A stretch of DNA of 64,000 nt from Streptomyces caelestis (GTDB lineage Bacteria; Actinomycetota; Actinomycetes; Streptomycetales; Streptomycetaceae), in NCBI RefSeq assembly GCF_014205255.1, contig NZ_JACHNE010000001.1, positions 3,224,001 to 3,288,000 on the forward strand. The letters are read 5' to 3'. The position numbers were made by a program, and so were the translations under genes. The notes under the pieces were generated by a model that had not been told where the DNA came from, did not search any database, and worked only from the letters and a program-made list of their open reading frames with translations. Positions 51,412 to 61,268 of the stretch are shown here, one piece after another. Position 1 is the first letter of the stretch. Each line of letters opens with the position of its first letter.

Positions 51412-52878
51412 GTGACACGACAGATCAGCCGCCGGAGCATGTTGAAGGCCGCGGGCGCGGCAGCCGGAGCCGCCGGTGTCGGCGTGGGCGCCGGCGCCGG
51501 TACGACCGCGCTGGCCGTCCCGGCCTCCGCCGCCGACTCCCCCTTCGCTCACCCCGGGCTGCTGCACACCCGTAGCGACCTGGACCGTATGGCGGCCAAG
51601 GTGAAGGCGGGCGCGAGACCCTATACGGCCGGGTTCGCCAAGCTCACCGCCAACCGGCACGCGCAGAGCGGCTGGCGGGCCAATCCGCAGGCCACGGTGT
51701 ACCGGGGGGCGGGTGCGCCCCAGAACTACGCGGTCCTCTACAACGACATCCACGCCGCGTACCAGAACGCCCTGCGGTACCACGTCAGCGGCGAGACCGC
51801 GCACGCCGACACCGCGGTGGCGATCCTCAACGCCTGGTCGGGGAAGCTGACGTCGGTCCAGGGCTCCGCGGACCGGTTCCTGGCCGCCGGGCTGTACGGC
51901 TACCAGTTCGCCAACGCCGCCGAACTCGTACGCGACCACGGTGACTTCGCGCTCGGGCGGGCGCAGGAGCTGATGCGGAACGTCTTCCATCCGCTCAGCG
52001 ACAGTTTCCTCGAGCATCACAACAACGCCGTCGTCACCAACTACTGGCCGAACTGGGACCTGACGGCCATCGCCTGTGTGCTCGCCACCGGCATCTTCTG
52101 CGACGACCGTGCCGTGGTCGACCGGGCTGTCGAGTACTTCAAGCACGGGGACGGCATGGGGTCCGTCAAGCACGCCATTCCCGTCGTGCACGACGACGGG
52201 CTCGCCGAGTGGGTCGAGGCCGGGCGGGACCAGGGGCACGCGCTGCTCGGCGTCGGACTGATGGGCACCGTGTGCGAGATGGCGTGGAACCAGGGGATCG
52301 ATCTGTACGGGTACGACGACAGCCGGTTCCTCAAGGGGGCGCAGTACGTGGCGAAGTGGAGTCTGGGCGGGGAGGTGGCGTATACGGCCAATACGCGGAG
52401 GAAGGGGGCGATCGGGGGGTGGTCGGGGAGTGAGACCGCGACCGGGGCCGCGGGTGTTGATCCGGCCATGACCCGTCCGATCTGGGCGATGATCGCGAAC
52501 CACTACACCAAGCGGCGGGGGCTGTCGGCGTCGTATGTGACGCGTGCGGCGGCCAAGGCCGCACCGGAGGGTGGGGGTGGGGACTATGGGCCCAACAGTG
52601 GGGGTTACGACCAGCTTGGTTTCGGGACTCTGGCCTTCACTCGGGATCGGGTGGAGGGGGCGGCTGGCGGGGCGCCGAGTGCGGGTCCGTCCGGGGCTGC
52701 CTCGGGTGGGGGTGCGCGGCCACAGGGGGCCGTGAGCGCCTCGGCTTCACCCGCCGGGAATCGTGACCTGGCTGCTACGGGAGCCGAGGATCTGGTCGGC
52801 TGGGCCGCCGCGGCGGGGGTTTCCGCTGTCGCGAGTGGGTTGCTGTTGCTGCGGCGGCGGGGTGGGGCCGCCGAGTAG
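51412..52878 (+). CDS. alginate lyase family protein, LAATG surface anchor
   Basis: A 488-aa exported protein. A Tat signal (SRRSMLKAAGAAAG) is followed by an alpha/alpha-barrel alginate-lyase-type domain: HPGLLHTRSDLDRMAAKV, YNDIHAAYQNALRYHVSGETAHADTAVAILNAWSGKL, NNAVVTNYWPNWDL and RDQGHALLGVG with likely catalytic Asn/His/Tyr. A Gly/Ala/Ser linker leads to DLAATGAEDL, a membrane helix and RRRG, the LAxTG signal for class E sortase. GTG at 51412 lies behind TTGAGG. Expected to cleave a uronate- or hexosamine-containing polymer at the surface; substrate uncertain. Confidence 0.85.
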   Translation: MTRQISRRSMLKAAGAAAGAAGVGVGAGAGTTALAVPASAADSPFAHPGLLHTRSDLDRMAAKVKAGARPYTAGFAKLTANRHAQSGWRANPQATVYRGAGAPQNYAVLYNDIHAAYQNALRYHVSGETAHADTAVAILNAWSGKLTSVQGSADRFLAAGLYGYQFANAAELVRDHGDFALGRAQELMRNVFHPLSDSFLEHHNNAVVTNYWPNWDLTAIACVLATGIFCDDRAVVDRAVEYFKHGDGMGSVKHAIPVVHDDGLAEWVEAGRDQGHALLGVGLMGTVCEMAWNQGIDLYGYDDSRFLKGAQYVAKWSLGGEVAYTANTRRKGAIGGWSGSETATGAAGVDPAMTRPIWAMIANHYTKRRGLSASYVTRAAAKAAPEGGGGDYGPNSGGYDQLGFGTLAFTRDRVEGAAGGAPSAGPSGAASGGGARPQGAVSASASPAGNRDLAATGAEDLVGWAAAAGVSAVASGLLLLRRRGGAAE

Positions 52879-52991
52879 CGTCCGGCACGTCGCGAAGGTG
52901 TTGTACGTGTGCCCCGGGCGCGGGTCGGGTCGCTCGCCCGCGCCGGCGGGGTGCCGCTCTCTGTGGGACGGGCGCCGCCCCACGCGGCACG

Positions 52992-53022
52992 ACTGCCCGC
53001 AGCCAGGTCGGCTGCGGGCAGT
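52992..53022. terminator. terminator between convergent genes
   Basis: ACTGCCCGCAGCC-AGGTC-GGCTGCGGGCAGT, a perfect 13-bp stem with a 5-nt loop, lies 20 bp from the end of the MFS gene and serves one or both genes. Confidence 0.82.
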
Positions 53023-53042
53023 GCGCGGGGCGGAGTGCGCCC

Positions 53043-54590
53043 CTACGTCGTCGCCGTCCTCGACCCCGTCGCGCCCGAGCCGGAGCCGGAGGCGTACGCG
53101 CCGTCTTCCTTGCCTCGACCCGTCGGCCCCGTCTGATCCTCCGCCGCCGTGAGCGGCGTGGCGATGTCCTCCAGGGAACGCCGTTCCGCTCGCACCGCGA
53201 GGATCGCCGCTGCCAGGCCCGCCAGGCACATCAGCGCCGCGCCGATCTGGAAGGCGAGGACCGTGTCGCCGACCTTGCCCGTGCCGGTGAGGTCGGCGAA
53301 GAGGAGCGGGCCGCTGATGCCGCCGGCCGCCGTGCCGATGGCGTAGAAGAAGGCGATGGACATGGCGCGGGTCTCCATCGGGAAGACCTCGGAGACCGTC
53401 AGGTAGGCGCTGGACGCGCCCGCCGAGGCGAAGAACAGCACCACGCACCAGCAGGCCGTCAGCGTGCTCGCGCTCAGGGAGCCCTGGTCGAAGAGCCAGG
53501 CCGTGCCGAAGAGGAACAGGCCGGACAGCAGGTAGGTGCCGGAGATCATCACCCGGCGGCCCACCGTGTCGAAGAGCTTGCCGAGCAGCAGCGGGCCGAA
53601 GAAGTTGCCGAGTGCGATGACCGCGAAGTAGTAGCCGGTGCTGCCGCTCGGGACGTCGTAGAACGTCGTCAGGATCGCGCCGAAGCCGAAAGTGATGGCG
53701 TTGTAGAGGAAGGCCTGGCCGATGAAGAGGGAGAAGCCGAGGATGGCGCGGCGGCGGTAGTCGGAGAAGACCGTGCGGCCGATTTCCAGGAAGGAGACGC
53801 TGCGGCGCTGGTGGATGGTGATCTCGCCCTCCGGGCGCGGCAGCGGTTCGCCCTTCTCCTGCTCGACCTCGCGCTCGATCGAGGAGACGATGCGTTCCGC
53901 CTCGTCGTCGCGGCCGTGGATCAGCAGCCAGCGGGGGCTCTCCGGGACGTGCCGGCGGACCAGGAGGATCACCAGGGCCAGGACCGCGCCGAGCGCGAAG
54001 GTGAGGCGCCAGCCGACGTTCGCGGCGAAGATGTCCGTGTCCAGCGCGACGATCGACAGGAGGGAGCCGCCGACCGCGCCCAGCCAGAAGCTGCCGTTGA
54101 TCATCAGGTCGACGCGGCCGCGGTACTCCTTGGGGATCAGTTCGTCGATCGCGGAGTTGATCGCCGCGTACTCGCCGCCGATGCCGAAGCCGGTGAGGAA
54201 GCGGAAGAGGAAGAACCACCAGGTGTCGAAGGCGATCGCGGTCAGGGCGGTGGCGCCGAGGTAGACCGCCAGCGTGATCATGAAGAGTTTTTTGCGGCCC
54301 CACTTGTCGGTCAGGCGGCCCCAGAAGAGCGCGCCCGAGCAGGCTCCCGCCACGTACAGGGCGGCCGCGAGGCCGGTGACCTCGCCGGAGGTGATGGGCA
54401 GGCCGCTGCCGGGCTCCGACAGGCGGCTGGCGATGTTGCCGACGACGGTGACTTCGAGGCCGTCGAGGATCCACACGGTGCCGAGTCCGAAGACGATCGT
54501 CCAGTGCCAGCGTGACCACGGGAGGCGGTCGAGGCGGGCGGGTATGTCGGTGGTCACGGTTCGGCCGGTCCCGGCTTGTGCGGTGGTCAT
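53043..54590 (-). CDS. MFS transporter
   Basis: A 515-aa, 12-helix major facilitator. The first intracellular loop WGRLTDKWGRKKLFMI carries the MFS signature, and FRFLTGFGIGGEYAAINSAIDELIPKEYRGRVD matches the sugar/metabolite:H+ symporter group. A long central loop holds the GRDDEAERIVSSIEREVEQEKGE helix. The ATG follows GGGAG. Cargo unknown; aromatic acid or sugar-type substrates are usual for the group. Confidence 0.9.
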   Translation of the reverse strand: MTTAQAGTGRTVTTDIPARLDRLPWSRWHWTIVFGLGTVWILDGLEVTVVGNIASRLSEPGSGLPITSGEVTGLAAALYVAGACSGALFWGRLTDKWGRKKLFMITLAVYLGATALTAIAFDTWWFFLFRFLTGFGIGGEYAAINSAIDELIPKEYRGRVDLMINGSFWLGAVGGSLLSIVALDTDIFAANVGWRLTFALGAVLALVILLVRRHVPESPRWLLIHGRDDEAERIVSSIEREVEQEKGEPLPRPEGEITIHQRRSVSFLEIGRTVFSDYRRRAILGFSLFIGQAFLYNAITFGFGAILTTFYDVPSGSTGYYFAVIALGNFFGPLLLGKLFDTVGRRVMISGTYLLSGLFLFGTAWLFDQGSLSASTLTACWCVVLFFASAGASSAYLTVSEVFPMETRAMSIAFFYAIGTAAGGISGPLLFADLTGTGKVGDTVLAFQIGAALMCLAGLAAAILAVRAERRSLEDIATPLTAAEDQTGPTGRGKEDGAYASGSGSGATGSRTATT

Positions 54591-54687
54591 GGGCTCCCTC
54601 CCCATCGAGAAGAACCCGGTTCGAGTGCCCGGAGCGGATCCGCTTACGCCCTGACACCTGACGCCACCGGCGTGTCACCTCCCACGC

Positions 54688-56028
54688 TCACGCCCCCAGC
54701 GCGTGCGACACCGTGTAGATCAGCAGGCCGGCCAGCGAGCCGACCACCGTGCCGTTGATCCGGATGAACTGCAGGTCGCGGCCGATGTTCGCCTCGATCT
54801 TCCTCGTGGTGTGCTCGGCGTCCCAGCTCGCCACCGTGTCCGTGATGAGGGAGGTGATCTCCTTGCGGTAGGTGGTGACGACGTACACGGCCGCGTCCTC
54901 CACCCACTTGTCGACCTTGTCCTGCACCTTGCGCTCGGCCGCCATCCGGGAGCCCAGCGACAGCAGGGAGGCCCGTACGCGCAGCCGCAGCTCGCTGCGC
55001 TCGTCCTCCGCAGCCGCGACGATCATGGATCGTACGGCCGTCCAGGCGCTGGCGATGAGGTCCTGGACCTCGCCGCGGCCCAGCACCTCGCCCTTGAGCC
55101 GCTCGATGCGGGCGCGGGTGTCGGTGTCGGACTGGAGGTCGGAGGCGAAGTCGGTGAGGAAGCGGTCGAGGGCGCCGCGGGCGGGATGGGCGGGCATGTC
55201 GCGCATCTCGGTGGCGAAGCGCAGCAGTTCCTTGTAGACGCGCTCGCCGACCTTGCGGTCGACGAAGCGCGGCGTCCAGCCGGGGGCGCCGCCTTCCACG
55301 GCGTCCATGACCTCGTCGCGGTGCAGCACCAGCCAGTCGTGCGCGCGGGTGACGACCAGGTCGACGACCCGTTTGTGGCCGCCGTCGGCGACGACCTTCT
55401 CCAGCATCTTGCCGATGCCGGGCCCGATCTCCTGGGCGCCTGCGCGGCGCGTGATCGCCTCGCCGACCACGGCCTGGACGTCGGAGTCGCGCAGGACGGT
55501 CAGGGCGCCGCGCAGGGCGGTGGACAGCTCCGCGGTGACGCGGTCGGCGTGCTCGGGGACGGCGAGCCAGGCGCCGAGGCGGCTGCCGATGCCGACGGCG
55601 CGCAGCCGCTGCCGCACGACGTCCTCGGAGAGGAAGTTCTCCCCGACGAACTCACCGAGGGAGACGCCGAGCTGGTCCTTCTTGGTGGGGATGATCGCGG
55701 TGTGCGGGATGGGGATGCCGAGGGGGTGGCGGAAGAGTGCGGTGACGGCGAACCAGTCGGCGAGCGCGCCGACCATGCCCGCCTCGGAGGCCGCGGCGAC
55801 ATAACCCGCCCAGGGCCCGGCGCCGGAGTTCTGGGCCCACTTGGCGAGGACGTAGACCACGGCCACGAACAGCAGGAGCCCGGTGGCGGTGAGTTTCATG
55901 CGGCGAACGCCGCGCTGTTTCTCCTCGTCCGCCGGGCTGAAGGCCGTCATCGCACGGTTCGTGATGGCGCCCGGGCGGGCATGCTGCCCCCGGACACCGA
56001 CCTTTTCTTCCACTTTCGTACGTTCCAT
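54688..56028 (-). CDS. DUF445 family membrane protein
   Basis: A 446-aa protein of the DUF445 group. Residues ~45-60 form a membrane helix (TATGLLLFVAVVYVLAKW), then the family hallmark GALADWFAVTALFRHPLGIPIPHTAIIPTKKDQLG and FLSEDVVRQRL. A long helical middle and a C-terminal membrane segment (INGTVVGSLAGLLIYTVSHAL) follow. ATG at 56028 preferred. Function unknown; thought to be an envelope-spanning or membrane-contact protein. Confidence 0.88.
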   Translation of the reverse strand: MERTKVEEKVGVRGQHARPGAITNRAMTAFSPADEEKQRGVRRMKLTATGLLLFVAVVYVLAKWAQNSGAGPWAGYVAAASEAGMVGALADWFAVTALFRHPLGIPIPHTAIIPTKKDQLGVSLGEFVGENFLSEDVVRQRLRAVGIGSRLGAWLAVPEHADRVTAELSTALRGALTVLRDSDVQAVVGEAITRRAGAQEIGPGIGKMLEKVVADGGHKRVVDLVVTRAHDWLVLHRDEVMDAVEGGAPGWTPRFVDRKVGERVYKELLRFATEMRDMPAHPARGALDRFLTDFASDLQSDTDTRARIERLKGEVLGRGEVQDLIASAWTAVRSMIVAAAEDERSELRLRVRASLLSLGSRMAAERKVQDKVDKWVEDAAVYVVTTYRKEITSLITDTVASWDAEHTTRKIEANIGRDLQFIRINGTVVGSLAGLLIYTVSHALGA

Positions 56029-56224
56029 CCGCTCCACCCGCTTGGTGATCCCGCACACATTGTCCCTTCCTGACCGACTCTTGGAACGGATCAGGAGTTC
56101 CCGGCGTCTGTCGGGAGGGGGTAATGCCATGGGGGGTCCTGTGAGCTTCCCCCTGTCCATGACGCATCATGGGCACATCAGATCGGAGCCTGGGGCTCCC
56201 ATCGCCCGAGGAGAACTACACAGC

Positions 56225-57589
56225 ATGACCCGGGGTCGTGACGGGGGTGTGGGGGTTTCCCCCACCAAATACCGTGCCCTTCTGGCCGGGCTGGTCGCAG
56301 CCATCGTGGCCCTTTCCACCGCCGTATACGTCGGAGTGGCGTCCGACGACGGCACACACAGCCGGAACGCCATCGCCAACAGCCGTCTTCCGAACAACTC
56401 GGCCGCCCCCGCCTCCACCGGCACCTGGGTCGGCACCTGGTCCACCTCCCCGGCCGCGGCCGAGCCCGGTACGGAGACGACCGGCATGGCGGACCGTTCG
56501 GTGCGCAACGTCGTCCACACCAGCGTCGGCGGTACGAGTGCCCGCGTGACGCTGTCCAATCTGTACGGCCAGTCGCCGCTGAGCATCACGCAGGCCTCGG
56601 TCGCGGTCGCCGCCGGCAGCGGTACGCCCGCGGCGCTCTCGGACACGATGCGGCAGGTGACCTTCAACGGCGGCCCGACGGTCGTCATCCCGCCCGGCCG
56701 GCAGGTGATGAGCGACGCCGTGCGCATCGTCATCCCGCCCGACGCGGACGTCCTGATCACCACGTACACGCCGACCAGCTCCGGCCCGGTGACGTACCAC
56801 CCTCGCGCCCGGCAGATCTCCTACGTCGCCCAGGGCGACCACGTGGCGGACGCGACGGGCGCGCCGTACACCGAGCAGAGCATGTACTGGCGTTACCTGA
56901 CCGCGCTGGACGTGCTGAGCAACGAGTCCGAGGGGACGGTCGTCGTCCTCGGCGACTCGCTCACCGACGGGATCACCTCCACCGTCGGCGCCAACAACAG
57001 GTGGACCGACGTCCTGTCCGACAGGCTACGCGCGGAGATCGCCGCCGGGCGGGACCTGCCCCGCTACAGCGTCGTCAACCAGGGCATCAGCGGGAACCGG
57101 GTCCTCACGGACGGGCTGGGCCGGCCGGCGGACAACCCCAGCGGGCTGAACCGCTTCGCGCGGGACGTGCTGGAGCGGACGAACGTCAAGGTCGTCGTCA
57201 TCGACCTCGGGGTCAACGACATCCTGCGCAATCCGCGGCTCGCCGATCCGGAGGCGATTCTCGGCGGGTTGCGCACGATGGTCGGGCAGGCGCATGCGCG
57301 GGGGCTGAAGGTCGTGGGGGCGACGCTGATGCCGTTCGGTGGGCACCGGGGGTACTCGGACGGGCGGGAGACTGTGCGGCAGCAGATCAACGCGGAGATC
57401 CGGGCGGGGCGGGTCTTCGACGCGGTGGCCGACTTCGACAAGGCGCTGCGTGATCCTTATGACCCGCGGCGGCTGCGCGCCGACTACGACTCCGGTGATC
57501 ATCTGCATCCCAGTGACAAGGGGTATGCGCGGATGGCGGAGGCCTTTGATCTGGAGAGCCTGAAGGGGTCGGCGCCGGCGGAGCTGTAG
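56225..57589 (+). CDS. secreted SGNH/GDSL hydrolase
   Basis: A 454-aa exported lipase/esterase. An N-terminal membrane/signal helix (YRALLAGLVAAIVALSTAVYVG) precedes a beta domain, then the SGNH core with block I VVVLGDSLTDGITS (Ser), the Gly/Asn blocks in QGISGNRVL and DLGVNDIL, and block V DHLHPSDKGY (Asp/His). The ATG follows GAGGAG, 11 bases away. Probable acyl-ester hydrolase outside the cell. Confidence 0.9.
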   Translation: MTRGRDGGVGVSPTKYRALLAGLVAAIVALSTAVYVGVASDDGTHSRNAIANSRLPNNSAAPASTGTWVGTWSTSPAAAEPGTETTGMADRSVRNVVHTSVGGTSARVTLSNLYGQSPLSITQASVAVAAGSGTPAALSDTMRQVTFNGGPTVVIPPGRQVMSDAVRIVIPPDADVLITTYTPTSSGPVTYHPRARQISYVAQGDHVADATGAPYTEQSMYWRYLTALDVLSNESEGTVVVLGDSLTDGITSTVGANNRWTDVLSDRLRAEIAAGRDLPRYSVVNQGISGNRVLTDGLGRPADNPSGLNRFARDVLERTNVKVVVIDLGVNDILRNPRLADPEAILGGLRTMVGQAHARGLKVVGATLMPFGGHRGYSDGRETVRQQINAEIRAGRVFDAVADFDKALRDPYDPRRLRADYDSGDHLHPSDKGYARMAEAFDLESLKGSAPAEL

Positions 57590-57634
57590 AGCGGCCTGTT
57601 GTTCGGCACTGACATCGGTGCCGGGGCGGGGCGG

Positions 57635-58297
57635 CTAGCCGTCCAGCTGGCGGCGTTCCTCGCGGAGCCGCCGCTTCTCCGCACGGGTCAGCTTTCGCTG
57701 GACTCCGACGCCGCCCCAGAGAGCGAAGCCGGTGATGATGACGCGGGGGGCGCCGGGGACGCCGGGGACGCCCTCCTCCTGGTGGTCGAAGCCGCCCATG
57801 ACGCCGATGCCGCGGACGACGACCTCGACGCCGGGCGGGACGATGACGTCGATCCCGCCCATGATCGCGATCGCGTTGATCTCGACCTCGCGGTCCGCGA
57901 AGGTCGCCTCGCGCAGGTCGATCTCCCCGCCGCCGCACAGGGCGAGGCAGGTGAACCGCCGGGGCATCGTCCAGTGCCCCTTGCGCTGGAAGCCAGCCAT
58001 CACGGCGACGGCCCACGTCGAGGATCCCTCACCGCCGACGATCCGCCCGGACCAGTCCGGGCCGGCGGCGCCCTCCTTGGTCAGTGACACGGAGGGCGCC
58101 GTGACGCCCGCGGCCGGCAGGTCCCGGGTGATCGGCGCCAGTTCGCCGTACGTCCGCGCCTGGTACGTCGCGTCCAGCCGCTCCTCGAACTCCGCCATGT
58201 CGAGACGGCCCTCCGCGAGGGCGTCCCGCAGGATCTCGGCGACCCGTTCACGGTCGGCGTCGGAGGCGCGGAGGTCCGGGACTGAGTCGTCGGTCAT
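57635..58297 (-). CDS. DUF1707 and LiaF-like domain protein
   Basis: A 220-aa protein. The N-terminal DUF1707 motif LRASDADRERVAEILRDALAEGRLDMAEFEERLDATYQARTYGEL is followed by a beta-helical, LiaF/cell-wall-active antibiotic response-like region (GGGEIDLREATFADREVEINAIAIMGGIDVIVPPGVEVVV). The end is highly basic. No membrane helix is evident. Probably a cell-envelope stress sensor component. Confidence 0.87.
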   Translation of the reverse strand: MTDDSVPDLRASDADRERVAEILRDALAEGRLDMAEFEERLDATYQARTYGELAPITRDLPAAGVTAPSVSLTKEGAAGPDWSGRIVGGEGSSTWAVAVMAGFQRKGHWTMPRRFTCLALCGGGEIDLREATFADREVEINAIAIMGGIDVIVPPGVEVVVRGIGVMGGFDHQEEGVPGVPGAPRVIITGFALWGGVGVQRKLTRAEKRRLREERRQLDG

Positions 58298-58330
58298 ACA
58301 CAGCAGGTTACGAGTTCACCCCGCCGGGGG

Positions 58331-59401
58331 CTACGAGACCGCCCGCTCGGCCTGTTCCGGCGGGGGTTTGGGGGTGTCCCCCAATGAATGCAGCATCTTC
58401 GCGATCACCGCCTCGATGTCCGGCTCCCGCACCGACAGGTCCACCAGCGGGTACTCCGCCGCGATCCGCGCGACGAGCGGCGCCGCCGACTCCGCCGCCG
58501 GGAACGCCAGCCACTGCCGCGGACCGTCCACCCGGACGACCCGGGCGGGTGCCGGGGCGTCGATCGGCGGCAGTTCCCGCTCCAGGTCCACCACCAGGGT
58601 CCGCTCGCTCTCCCCCGCCTCGTGCAGCCCGGCGAGCGGGCCGTCGTACATCAGGCGCCCGTGGTCGATGACCATCACCCGCTTGCACAACTGCTCGATG
58701 TCCTGGAGGTCGTGCGTGGTCAGCAGCACCGTCGTGCCGCGCTCGGCGTTCAACTCGCGCAGGAACTCCCGCACCTTGGACTTGGACACGACGTCGAGGC
58801 CGATGGTCGGCTCGTCGAGGTACAGCACCTCCGGGTCGTGCAGCAGGGCCGCCGCGATGTCGCCGCGCATGCGCTGCCCGAGAGAGAGCTGCCGTACCGG
58901 CACGTCCAGGAGGTCGTCCAAACCGAGGAGTTCGACCAGACGGTCGAGGTTCTCGCGGTAACGGGCGTCCGGGATCCGGTACATGCGGTGCATCAGCCGG
59001 TACGAGTCGACCAGCGGAAGGTCCCACCACAGCGTCGTACGCTGCCCGAACACCACGCCGATGCGGTGCGCCAGCCGCGTGCGGTCGCGGGAGGGGTCGA
59101 TGCCGGCGACCCGGAGCCGGCCGGCGCTCGGGGTGAGGATGCCGGTCAGCATCTTGATCGTGGTCGACTTGCCGGCGCCGTTCGGGCCGATGTAGCCGAC
59201 CATCTCGCCGCGTTCCACGCGGAAGGAGATCGAGTCGACGGCCCGGACCTGCCGCCGTTCCCGTTTCATGAAGCCGGTCTTCTTGCGCACGTCGAAGACC
59301 TTCTCGACGCCGTCGAGTTCGATGAACCCGCCGTCCGCCCCGTCCGGCCCCCTGTCCGCCCCGTCGTCCACCCCGGCCGGCCCGCTGTCCACCCCGGTCA
59401 T
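58331..59401 (-). CDS. ABC exporter ATP-binding protein
   Basis: A 356-aa ATPase: Walker A GPNGAGKST, Q-loop VFGQRTTLWWDLPL, signature LSLGQRMRGD and Walker B VLYLDEPTIGLD. A C-terminal accessory domain (~250-356) follows. It forms a complete exporter with the two ABC-2 permeases immediately upstream on the same strand (one-base gap). Cargo not predictable. An acidic, Gly/Asp-rich N-terminal stretch precedes the ATPase core. Confidence 0.92.
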   Translation of the reverse strand: MTGVDSGPAGVDDGADRGPDGADGGFIELDGVEKVFDVRKKTGFMKRERRQVRAVDSISFRVERGEMVGYIGPNGAGKSTTIKMLTGILTPSAGRLRVAGIDPSRDRTRLAHRIGVVFGQRTTLWWDLPLVDSYRLMHRMYRIPDARYRENLDRLVELLGLDDLLDVPVRQLSLGQRMRGDIAAALLHDPEVLYLDEPTIGLDVVSKSKVREFLRELNAERGTTVLLTTHDLQDIEQLCKRVMVIDHGRLMYDGPLAGLHEAGESERTLVVDLERELPPIDAPAPARVVRVDGPRQWLAFPAAESAAPLVARIAAEYPLVDLSVREPDIEAVIAKMLHSLGDTPKPPPEQAERAVS

Positions 59402-59402
59402 C

Positions 59403-60224
59403 TCAACTCCCTGTACTGCGGTAGGAACGAAGCCCCACGCGCCACGCCATCCCCGCCAGCGCGCAGCAGGCCACCGCCACCAACGGCGACGCGAAGGACG
59501 CCCACCGGGGCAGGTCGAGCGGGTACGGCCGGCCCAGCACGTAGGCGGCGGGGACCCAGTTGACGAAGGCGAGCGGCAGCATGAAGGTCACGCCGCGCAC
59601 CAGGTCCTTGCCGAACACGGTCGGCGGATACTGGAGCAGCGTGGTCCCGCCGTACGTGAACGCGTTCTGCACCTCGGCGGCGTCCTGGGCGAAGATCTGG
59701 AAGGCCGCGCCCGCCACGAACACCGCCGAGAAGATCGCCGCGCCGCTGACCACCATCACCGGCACCAGCAGCGCCTTCGGCGCACTCCAGTCGACGTCGA
59801 CCGAGACCAGTGCCCAGCCCAGGACCACCGACCCCTGGGTGATCCGGCCCAGGCGGCGCAGCGCGAAGCGGTCGGCGCCGACCTGGGCGAGCACCGGCGC
59901 GGGACGCACGAGCAGGATGTCGAACGAGCCGTCGCGCATCCGGGCGCCCAGGACGTCCATCGAGCCCAGCACCAGGTCGGCGATCCCGAACGCCGTCACC
60001 GACAGCCCGTACAGGAAGGCGATCTCGGGCAGCGACCAGCCGCCCAGCGAGTCGACCTGCGAGAACATCAGCAGGATCCCCACGAAGTCCAGGCCGGTCA
60101 CCATCAGGTTGCCGAACACCGTGACGACGAAGGAGGTGCGGTAGGTCATGCTGGACCGCACCCACATCCCGGCGATCAGCCGGTAGGCCCGCAGCCCCTC
60201 CAGCAGGACGCTCCGCTCACCCAC
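59403..60224 (-). CDS. ABC-2 type permease (second subunit)
   Basis: A 273-aa membrane protein with six predicted helices, of the DUF990-like ABC-2 group (VRPAPVLAQVGADRFALRRLGRITQGSVVLG). GTG start overlapping the end of the partner permease gene by 8 bp. Works with the ATPase downstream and the permease upstream as an exporter. Confidence 0.88.
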   Translation of the reverse strand: MGERSVLLEGLRAYRLIAGMWVRSSMTYRTSFVVTVFGNLMVTGLDFVGILLMFSQVDSLGGWSLPEIAFLYGLSVTAFGIADLVLGSMDVLGARMRDGSFDILLVRPAPVLAQVGADRFALRRLGRITQGSVVLGWALVSVDVDWSAPKALLVPVMVVSGAAIFSAVFVAGAAFQIFAQDAAEVQNAFTYGGTTLLQYPPTVFGKDLVRGVTFMLPLAFVNWVPAAYVLGRPYPLDLPRWASFASPLVAVACCALAGMAWRVGLRSYRSTGS

Positions 60225-61023
60225 CCTGCACCACCACCCGCCGCGTCGCGGCCGACTGCAACAGCCGCCCCGCCGCCAGCAGCGCCACCGCCCACGCCGC
60301 CTGGAAGACGAACGCCCCGAGCGGGTCGGTCTCCCCCATCAGCACGTCCGCAGGCATCTGGATCTGCGCCGCCCACGGCAGCACGCGCACGATGTCGCCG
60401 AACACGCCCGGGAAGGCGTTCAGCGGCAGCACCATGCCCGAGAAGAAGATCCCCGTGATCATCACGACCTGGTTGACGCCCATGCCGTCCATGAGCCAGA
60501 ACACACTCAGGGCCGCCAGGTAGCGGATCGCGAAGCTGACGACCGTCGCCAGCAGGAGCGCGACCACGAAGGCCGCCCAGGGGGTGACCGACGTCGGCAG
60601 CGCCATGGGAAAGAAGACCGCGCCGAACGCGAACGGGATGACGCCGCGGCCCAGCATCTGGAACAGCGCCCGCCCCACGTCGCCCGCCAGCCACCACAGC
60701 TGGAGATCGGCCGGCCGGTACAGGTCGACGGCGATCTCGCCGGTGCGGATCCGCTCCATCAGGTCCTTCTCGGCGCCGCCGCCCTGGATGGCCAGCGTCG
60801 CGTAGAGGCACTGTCCCAGCCACACATACGTCACGGCCTGCGCCTGGTCGTACCCTCCGAGATGCGGTCTCTCGTCCCACAGCGCCAGGTACGTGTAGAC
60901 GAGGATGAGGCCGAAGACCGTGTTGGTGAACACCCCGGCCACCGTGGCCGCCCGATACGTCGCGTACCGCCGGAAGCTCCCCGCCGCGACGGTCGCGTAC
61001 AACCGTCCCGAGCCCACATCCAC
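60217..61023 (-). CDS. ABC-2 type permease (first subunit)
   Basis: A 268-aa permease of the same ABC-2 group, with IRTGEIAVDLYRPADLQLWWLAGDVGRALFQMLGRG in the cytoplasmic loop and six hydrophobic helices. GTG start at 61023. First gene of the three-gene exporter operon. Confidence 0.88.
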   Translation of the reverse strand: MDVGSGRLYATVAAGSFRRYATYRAATVAGVFTNTVFGLILVYTYLALWDERPHLGGYDQAQAVTYVWLGQCLYATLAIQGGGAEKDLMERIRTGEIAVDLYRPADLQLWWLAGDVGRALFQMLGRGVIPFAFGAVFFPMALPTSVTPWAAFVVALLLATVVSFAIRYLAALSVFWLMDGMGVNQVVMITGIFFSGMVLPLNAFPGVFGDIVRVLPWAAQIQMPADVLMGETDPLGAFVFQAAWAVALLAAGRLLQSAATRRVVVQGG

Positions 61024-61268
61024 AGCCCTCCTCGCCGCCCGGCACCGAAGCGCAGGAGCCTAGTGGACCGGCGATCACGCGTGCCACGGGTTTTCCCGCA
61101 CCCGGGAAACGCCGTGGGGCGCCGCACGGGGAGTTCACGCACGGCCCAGACGGTACGATCCAGTCCGTCCGCGTGGGCCGAGGCGCCCGTGGCCAGGGCG
61201 AGCAGTGTGGCGGCGGTGCCGGCCAGGGTGGAGCGTGCGAGCAGTCGCGCCGTCGGCCGTGTCGCCAC
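60831..61268 (-). pseudogene. possible secreted-protein remnant (signal peptide only)
   Basis: In the 475-bp stretch 61024-61498 the only coding-like signal is a GTG at 61268 leading a convincing Sec signal peptide (ARLLARSTLAGTAATLLALA then GASAHADG). After ~40 residues the frame becomes Arg/Gly-rich and continues as a shadow inside the ABC permease gene. It may be the start of a frameshifted or truncated secreted protein, or a very short secreted peptide. Confidence 0.3.
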